DNA of 64,000 bases from Pristionchus mayeri. Lineage: Eukaryota > Nematoda > Chromadorea > Rhabditida > Neodiplogasteridae. A program made the translations under genes and the position numbers. The notes under the pieces were generated by a model that saw only the letters and a list, made by a program, of their open reading frames with translations, was not told the origin of the DNA and made no database searches. The DNA lies in NCBI GenBank assembly GCA_036245805.1, contig BTRK01000004.1, positions 40,946,907 through 41,010,906 of the forward strand, given 5' to 3'. Below, in pieces: positions 57,596 to 64,000 of this stretch (positions within the stretch are counted from its first letter, which is position 1; each line of letters starts with the position of its first letter).

Positions 57596-58933
57596 CTGAA
57601 TATACGCTGTATCTCATCAGTAGATTTTCGTAACATGTAAACGGATATGTGCGACTACAGTCTACACCAAGAACGCAAGAAATGCAGTAAAGAAATGCGC
57701 CAAGGGAGAGCGCGCATTCTAGTCACCGCGGGGGTAGGGTAAGGGGGCAGAGGAGAGCGAGAGGGAGAGGTAAAGGCGCAAGAGAGTGTGGCCCGTCCAC
57801 TGTAAACTTTTAATGCACAGAGGCCACATTTTTTAGCCGTCGTGAATCAAAAAATATTTATAAAGCGCTGTCTCTGCGACTGATCTGTCTGTTCGGATTG
57901 CGAAATCAATCGGGAGAGGGAGAGAAAGCGCGCGCAAATAACAAGCTTGGTTTAGTGATTGCGAAATTCACTTCGCTAGCACGGGAGTCCCCTCTGAAGG
58001 CAGGTGGGGGGATGAGACAGTGTTTATAGAAAGGTATAGTTATTCAGCAGCATTCTCACTAGTGTTGGCAATTCGAGGTGTACGGGCTTGCAAAAACTCG
58101 TTATCACTCGCTATGCATTGCGCAACTCCACTCCCTCTATCTCCCGCTCTAACCCAGTGAAGGTAGAGAGCGCCTCGAGGAGATGGCCTTAGGCGCGCGA
58201 AAGCAAGCGTAACGAGGGGTAGCGAGGGTTACGAGCCCGCTACCTTTCCCCCGCCTGTTACGGGCTCGAAATATCAAAAACGAGGAGGGGAGAGATAGCG
58301 CGTCAACAAGTTTCATCACCAGCGATTTTGAAACCTAGATACTCCGCTTGCGCGGGACAACCGGTCTAGTAATAAATATTAAAGCATGAACAATTTTGCG
58401 AGCGAATTTAAGATATTAAAGTTGCCGGACGAGGACGAAACCCTGATCTGACCCTGATCTCGTCGCGTGTATGAGAGAGTATGCAAAAGTGAGAGAGCGC
58501 GGGATTTCCCTTGAGGCTATTATTGATTTTTATCATTTTTTTTATATTCATTCTCAACTAATTCAGCCATCGGCTATTCGATGGAGGACAAAAATAAGGG
58601 GTCAATTTCGTCCTCGTCCGGTAACATTAAGGTAAATATTTGAACAAACAAAAGAGAACGAAAATCGCAAATCCAGAATCGCTGTTATCAAACTTCGTAA
58701 ACAATAGAAAATCATTACTATCACAGAAATTTCGTGGAAAGCAACGTAAATACCTAGAGCAATAAACAGATGAACTAGTCCCGACTTATCTGATCACGCC
58801 CGCTCTCACGCTTTTGCATAATCTCTCGCAATTTTAGCTAATTTAAAAAAAAATTCACTGGTGTTGGGTAACTATAAATAGCATTTTGAATGCCTAAAAA
58901 TGTTATGAAAATTGAATAAACAGTAAACTGCTA
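57596..58933. other. Intergenic region, purine-rich, no gene seen
   Basis: Upstream flank of gene E. GAGAGA-rich and GCGCGC-containing patches (57690-57780, 57890-57940, 58180-58320) suggest low-complexity or decayed repeat DNA. CCGGACGAGGACGAAA-type words occur at about 58426 and inverted at 58608, bounding a loose inverted repeat. No splice-supported frame. Confidence 0.4.
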
Positions 58934-59020
58934 TTACACTCTCTTCTTTACTCCAATGACCGGACCTGAATCAGTGGCGCGCCGCGAGGTTGCAGTCTTC
59001 GGACTCACGGGGCTGAGGTT
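58934..59020 (-). CDS. Candidate terminal exon, Ser/Thr-Pro rich
   Basis: After an acceptor ATGCTTGCAG the minus strand has 28 codons and TAA (NLSPVSPKTATSRRATDSGP, then VIGVKKRV). Entry phase is 0. No neighbouring exon is found between 59020 and 60249. It could be an alternative last exon of the 60.2-63.4 kb gene (for example from its exon 6, which ends in phase 0) or chance. SP and TP pairs resemble proline-directed phosphosites. Confidence 0.3.
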   Translation of the reverse strand, partial: NLSPVSPKTATSRRATDSGPVIGVKKRV

Positions 59021-59704
59021 CTGCAAGCATTTTTCGATCAATATTGACAAGAAACTATCGATTTCGATAAATTGCTAGCATACTCGAGGTACAATGAGAG
59101 CACGACTTCAACAAAACAACTAGTTTTATAAAAGCACGCGTTGTGAGCAAGGATAGGCCAAACAAACACATCCAACAGAGTAAATGCGCAATGTGAAAGC
59201 GAAAATAGTGATCGGACTATTTAGAAACAAGTAAGCACAGAAAGGTAGGAAAATCTAAATTTGGAAGGGCTCTCATCGATCGAATTTCCAACTAAACGCG
59301 ACGCGCGATTAAATAATTCGGGAAAGATCAATGCTTCCAAATTTGATAAACCACGCAAAACAACGCTTATTGAAATCGTAGCTCGACGGACCGCCTAACT
59401 CCGCCCATCTGACCCTTTTCTCCAATTCTCTATTTAGCAGTGAATTGCAAACTGAAATTTGGCAAAATACGCAGAGGAGAGGTATAAATACTATAAAATT
59501 TGAAGCTTAAATGACCCGCAATTTCCTGATTTCCTGAGGCAGGGTCAATTTAGGAAAAAATTAGCCAGATTAGGTTTTCTAATGTCGACGAATAAGGGGC
59601 CGTGTAGTGCATAGAAAGCGTAAACATTTAACGAAACAGAGCATTATCGGAACAAGAAAATCGCAACAACCTCGACGAGTATACTGAGTAATCGTCTGGC
59701 CAGA

Positions 59705-59898
59705 CTCGAGGTGCTCCGGTTTTTTCAGCGCAGGAAGCGCGCCACTTTTGCAAAGCGGCGCGGTCACGCACTCCACGTTTCACATACTCTCTCGCCTTGG
59801 ATACTCAGAGAGAAATAGTGCGCAAACGAGGAGTGCGTGGTCGCGCCGTTTCGCAGAAGTGGCGCGCGCGCTTCTTGCGCTGAAAAACCGGAGTGAAA
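59705..59898. repeat. GC-rich foldback element
   Basis: CTCCGGTTTTTTCAGCGC-AGGAAGCGCGCCACTT at the left is mirrored by AAGTGGCGCGCGCGCTTCTTG-CGCTGAAAAACCGGAG at the right. CGGTCACGCACTCC is also mirrored. Open frames on both strands here follow from this symmetry. Confidence 0.8.
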
Positions 59899-60248
59899 GA
59901 AATGAAGAGCGCCTCTGTCGAGCTCGAGCACAGACTAGAAGCGACGGGTAACGAAACCGCACCATGGACAGTGCAACTGTCAAGATTGTTTTTATCAATT
60001 ATTGTGGTTAGGAGAACACGCAACTAGAGCCGTAAATTAGGTGACATGCTTCCTTTCAATAAACTAATTTTTTTTATTAATATCGTCTTAATATTTTTCA
60101 GAGCAATAGTGTAACGTTCCTCATTTTGCACGCACTACTTCGATGTGTTCATTCACAACGGTGTTAACAAATGTTTTGAACAGCTTAGTTCCTGTTTATC
60201 ACAAGCTCGCGAGAGTGAATACTACAAGGCAAGGGAAGGGTTCCTTCA
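59899..60248. other. Intergenic, nothing recognised
   Basis: Region downstream (3') of the minus-strand membrane-protein gene. I see no gene, RNA or clear repeat. No obvious AATAAA on the minus strand directly after the stop codon. Confidence 0.35.
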
Positions 60249-63200
60249 TCAATCCTTCTTCTTCTCTTCCTTCTCACTTGTCGACGCAATCGACGATGCG
60301 CCAGAAGACGTCGCCGTCGTCGTGGGAGCACGCGAAGGAATGCACGGAGTCCTGAACGGAAAGGGGAAGATTACGGTAGGTTACGGTAGAATCAGAGATA
60401 CGGTATATCTCTGGAGGGATAAAGCAATTGCTGTTGAAAGTTGTTCCTTGCTAGAAGGATTTGCTCGGGGTATGGTAGGTGCAGATTACGGTAGGATGCT
60501 GGTTACGGTACTTGGTATCGCTCGAATCGAGCGCTCTTCTCGCTCTCTCCTCGGCCTCTCTCCTCATCGCCCTTTCGTACTCGCCCCCGTACAGCTGCCG
60601 GTAGAACTGCAATATGGAGAGTTACACGGTGCGAATACGCAGATATTGTCCAGCTACAGTAACCACTTCCTACCGTATACCTTCTTGGTGAGATTACGGT
60701 ATAGCTACAGTGCAACCAACAATGCCGATTACAGTATCCCATACCTCCTCCATTTTGTAGGCGCGATCATCGAAGAAGAGCGCTTCCCAGAGTGTCGTCG
60801 GCGTTGGCGGCTCGATCTTCACCTGAAATCGATCTTTAGATTGCTACAGTATGCGCCTACAGTAATCCTCACCGTATCATATCTGTCTATCACGCGCGCC
60901 ATATAAGAATCGAATAAAATCGGGCTGTTTTAGGCACAATTTTTGACCCCTACTTTTTGGACATTTTTGGATAGTCCATAGGGTCCCTCACAAGATAGCG
61001 TCGAGCTTTTTGGTATATCTCTTATTTCTGACCTTATTTAGGTCATCGAAATTTTTAAGGTTCCAAAAATGCCAACTTTGGAGGGTATCTCTTTTGAAAA
61101 CCAATTGCTTGAAAAACTGAATACAAGGATTTGTTCCTAGCATCCATAAGAGTGTCCCTAACCAATTGGGCTGCTAATATTTAAATTTGCATTTTCGTTA
61201 ATCGATTAAAATTAATCATTTTCACCACAAATCGAAGCCCAGGTTGATTTTATGCTCCAGACCTAGATCTCGGAAAGACAAATCGAATGATATGCTAAAC
61301 ACCTATCATAAAGTGGTGTGTTCGTAAGTTTCATTCCTAGTTTCCAAGAGTGATGAGTCATCACTAATCCGTTGTTCGCCCTCTCATTCTCCACTCGAGA
61401 GCTCGGGATGAGAGGGCTGAGCGCCCTGTTCTAATATGTTTCAGGCGCATTATGTAGCTGATGAACTTTGGTTGATATAGCGTACATGAAACATAATCAA
61501 ACCTAAAACGACAAGAGGAATCAAATTAGTGATGACTCATCACTCTTGGAAACTAGGAATAAAAAGCTAATAATCGGGTTAACTTGCAAACACTCCACTT
61601 TATGATAGGTGTTTAGCATATCATTCGATTCGTCTTTCCGAGATCTAGGTCTTGAGCATAAAATCAACCTGGGCTTCGATTTGTGGTGAAAATGATTAAT
61701 TTTAATCGATTAACGAACATGCAAATTAAGATATTGCCAGCCCAATTGCCTAGGGAGACTTTTATGGAGTCTAGGAACAAATCGTTGGTTTCAGTTTGTC
61801 ATAATATTAGTTTTGAAAAGAGCTGTGAGCCCCCAAAGTTGGCAATTTTGGGACATTAAAAATTTTGGTGACCTAAATAAGGTCAGAACTAAGAGATATG
61901 CCAAAAAGCTCGACGCTATCTTGTGAGGGACCCTATGGACTATCTAAAAATGACGTTTGCTCATTTTCGACGTTTCCTATGTGATTTGGTCTATTCGATT
62001 CTTCGGTGACACGCGTGCTATAGTCCAAGAATATCCCCACTCAAACCATATTACCGTATCTATCCTATCCGCCGCTCTATTAACGCTACCGTAAGTCAAT
62101 GATACTACCGTACCCCCTACTCCTACCGTACCCCTTGCTCCTCCGTACCTCAGCTCCAGCTGCGGGCGTCACGCAATCGTCCAGGAATCCGAGCTCGTAC
62201 TCGAAACTCTTCGTGAGCATGAGCAGATTGGCCTCGTCGAACACGAGATTCTGAAGGATGACGCCATTATTACAAAATGTTTACGTCATCACTAGTCAAT
62301 TCTAAAAAAACGTACGCATTTCTTGCTGAGCTTGTACGAGTGGACGGCGAGCCAGTGGTAGCAGAAAAGCGCTGAAGTGATCAAAGATCAAAGATCAGCT
62401 GGGGATTCGTTTCCAAGTATTCTGCATGATAGTACAAAGATCAAATACCGGTTCTATATTTAAAAAAAAGGTTTTTGAAACAGTTTCAACCGTTAGGGAC
62501 CAGCGATTAAAGATCAGATCTATTCTCTCCTCATTCCAAGATGATGTGTAGTCTAGATGATAGTCGAAAATTCAGTGATAGGCTACTTCAGAAGGAACAA
62601 TTTTGGCATTCAAGCGTAAAAAACCAAGGACCGAATATCAAAGATCAAAGATCACATCGCTCACCTCCGAAGGGAGCCATGCAGCCCACGATGAAGTCGC
62701 CCAGTAGAGGCTGCAGCCCGTGCAACAGCACCGCAGTGAAGCAGACGAGCAGCAGAGAGCAGACAGTCTCGGAGAAGTAGCGACCTACAGCATGGAATTT
62801 TCATGACCGCGACGCGTGAGTGACGACTCGCGTGTCATAGAGAAGCCGCCTTACCAGGCACGAGATTCTGCGTGTCGTGCTCGGCCGAGTGCGAGAGCAT
62901 CTGAAAATTGTAAAGTTGGAAAGTTGCCAGCAGTTGGCAGAGAGCCGAATCTCGTCATTGCTACAGTATCCCTGCATCTCAGCGTACAGTACTAAAGTTT
63001 CTTCAGAACCTTTCCGAATTACAGTATCTTCTCTGTGGTCGGGTGTTACCTCCTACAATACCCCGACACACTCCCTACAGATCCATCCTACGGAAACCCC
63101 ATAGATACCATATTCCCAAATCCTACAGTACACCTTCAGTGCCCAAACAAAATCCCCTTGTTATCCTCCCTATAGTATCCCTCTGTAATCATCATACAGT

Positions 63201-63377
63201 ACCCCTGCACTACCGTACCTTCTCGCTGGGTTGGTCGCGATCGCTCTCCTCCTGCGTGCTTTCCGGCTGCAGCTTGCTGCGACTGCGATTGCGACGGGAG
63301 GAGGTGAGAGAGATGGGAGAGGGAATGGAGGGAGTGGGCGGAGCCTGAGAGGAGGGAGAGGGAGTGGGCGGAGCCAT
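60249..63377 (-). CDS. Small putative two-pass membrane protein
   Basis: Eight exons: 63377-63219, 62900-62855, 62784-62665, 62371-62316, 62250-62149, 60822-60745, 60606-60512, 60351-60249. They total 759 nt (252 residues), with all phases consistent. The N-terminal 53 residues are Pro/Ser-rich and then basic (APPTPSPSSQAPPTPSIP, SSRRNRSRSK). Exons 3-4 encode two hydrophobic stretches, VCSLLLVCFTAVLLHGL and LLGDFIVGCMAPFGALFCYH, followed by WLAVHSYKLSKKC. Exons 5-7 are soluble (NLVFDEANLLMLTKSFEYEL; LWEALFFDDRAYKMEEFYRQ; a charged R/E-rich helix), and exon 8 is Ser/Thr-rich ending SEKEEKKKD. I do not recognise the family. Intron 5 (about 1.3 kb) carries a foldback. The ATG at 63377 is chosen as the first in frame; an upstream exon is possible. 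Confidence 0.65.
60968..61957. repeat. Foldback element in intron 5 of the membrane-protein gene
   Basis: Arms of about 430 bp: GGGTCCCTCACAAGATAGCG, AGCCCAGGTTGATTTTATGC and GAGTGATGAGTCATCACTAA on the left are mirrored on the right (ending GGACCCTATGGACTATC). A smaller symmetrical block (GAGGGCTGAGCGCCCTG and CTCTCATTC/GATGAGAG) is at the centre near 61400. Confidence 0.8.
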
Positions 63378-63693
63378 CGACCGAGTAGTAGAGGGAAGAG
63401 GAGTGGAAATGGACGGAGGAAGGAGAGGGAGGGTTGTTATTGTGCACGAAGGAGATTATGGAAATTGGTAATTTGCTTTTTCAATAATGAGGAATATGAG
63501 TGTCTACAGTCGAGTTGTGAGTCGACATGAGCATACGAAATCGATGACTACGCCTATGACGTTCTACTCCGACTCAGATAACGCCCTAATTGACAGTCGT
63601 AACGCTCGTTCTCACTCTGTCCGAGGTGACAGGGCTGTTCGGACTACTCTATTCCAAGCCTTATCTATAGGCTTCTCTGGGGCTGTCACAGCT

Positions 63694-63766
63694 GCCCGGT
63701 TAGCTCAGTCGGTAGAGCACGAGACTCTTAATCTGGCTGTCGCGGGTTCGAGCCACGCATCGGGCT
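63694..63766 (+). tRNA. tRNA-Lys (CTT anticodon), imperfect
   Basis: GCCCGGT pairs with ATCGGGC (one G-T wobble). The D-arm is TAGCTCAGTCGGTAGAGCA, the anticodon loop CTCTTAA gives CTT, and the T-arm is GCGGG-TTCGAGC-CACGC. There is one mismatch in the anticodon stem (CGAGA/TCTGG) and one in the T stem. A and B boxes are intact. A 4-T run follows at about 63774. It is either a functional but diverged tRNA or a recent tRNA pseudogene. Confidence 0.75.
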
Positions 63767-64000
63767 GGCAGTTTTTTACATTTTGTTCCACAACCATAAT
63801 TCATCCTATTTTGTTCGAAAGTCCCAGAATATCGAAAACGGGGAGTGAGCAGTTCAATCGAAGTTATATATTTGCTTGATACAATAGGCAATTCTTACTC
63901 ACGAAGACTTTTCGAAAATTTAATTTCCCTTTTCACATTCAGAGGTATTATGCTGAGACAGATACACTATGCTTACACTGTTCTATTCTGTCAAATATAT
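63767..64000. other. Window end, nothing recognised
   Basis: AT-rich sequence after the tRNA. Open frames on both strands here overlap the tRNA and are not credible proteins. Confidence 0.4.

Noticed and set aside
60145..60906. A 253-codon plus-strand open frame
   Set aside because: It is antisense to exons 6-8 of the minus-strand membrane-protein gene, whose exons have good splice sites and join in phase. The plus-strand translation has no domain or splice support.
1..64000. CRISPR arrays, rRNA genes, spliced-leader genes, LTR retrotransposons
   Set aside because: I looked for regularly spaced direct repeats, rRNA-like conserved blocks, a leader resembling SL1, and paired LTRs with polyprotein frames. 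None was visible. The repeats seen are inverted rather than direct.

Overview
This is eukaryotic DNA, most likely from a nematode. The genes are broken into many short exons. Introns are AT-rich, often 40-60 nt, and end in TTTCAG or TTNNAG. ATGs sit directly against splice-acceptor-like sequence, as expected for trans-spliced worm genes. An expanded F-box family lies in tight same-strand tandem order. A diplogastrid such as Pristionchus would fit, but the genus is a guess. No rRNA, spliced-leader gene, CRISPR array or intact transposase was found. All gene models were spliced by hand from splice signals, phase and paralogue comparison.

Left part (1-33 kb): gene-poor and full of large inverted repeats (foldback elements). 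It holds weak plus-strand exons at 1.0-1.5 kb and a broken F-box copy on the plus strand at 9.6-10.3 kb. A plus-strand gene with very long introns runs from 10.74 to at least 22.2 kb, perhaps 25.5 kb. Antisense to its first intron lie remnants of C2H2-like zinc-finger exons. Next come a degraded mariner-type element, a near-perfect inverted repeat with about 520-bp arms at 26.7-28.5 kb carrying tRNA-like box A/box B units, and two paralogous small-protein loci at 29.8 and 32.7 kb. A tRNA-Met-like SINE head lies beside the second.

Centre (33.3-57.6 kb): five nine-exon F-box genes (A-E) on the minus strand, in two blocks (A, B, C and D, E). Between the blocks sits a 14-exon UPF1-like superfamily 1 helicase gene on the same strand. 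Intergenic gaps are only about 290-510 bp. The helicase shows motifs I-VI in frame but has two in-frame TAG codons. An orphan first exon marks a truncated sixth F-box copy at 33.3 kb. Foldback and mariner insertions sit in intron 3 of genes D and E.

Right part (57.6-64 kb): an intergenic stretch with a short palindrome and one possible terminal exon, then an eight-exon minus-strand gene for a small protein with two likely membrane segments, with a roughly 1-kb foldback in one intron. A tRNA-Lys(CTT)-like gene with two stem mismatches lies near the end.

F-box proteins are normally substrate receptors of SCF ubiquitin ligases, so the array probably encodes fast-evolving adaptors. Nothing in the sequence shows their targets. 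The helicase has no evident functional link beyond position and strand.
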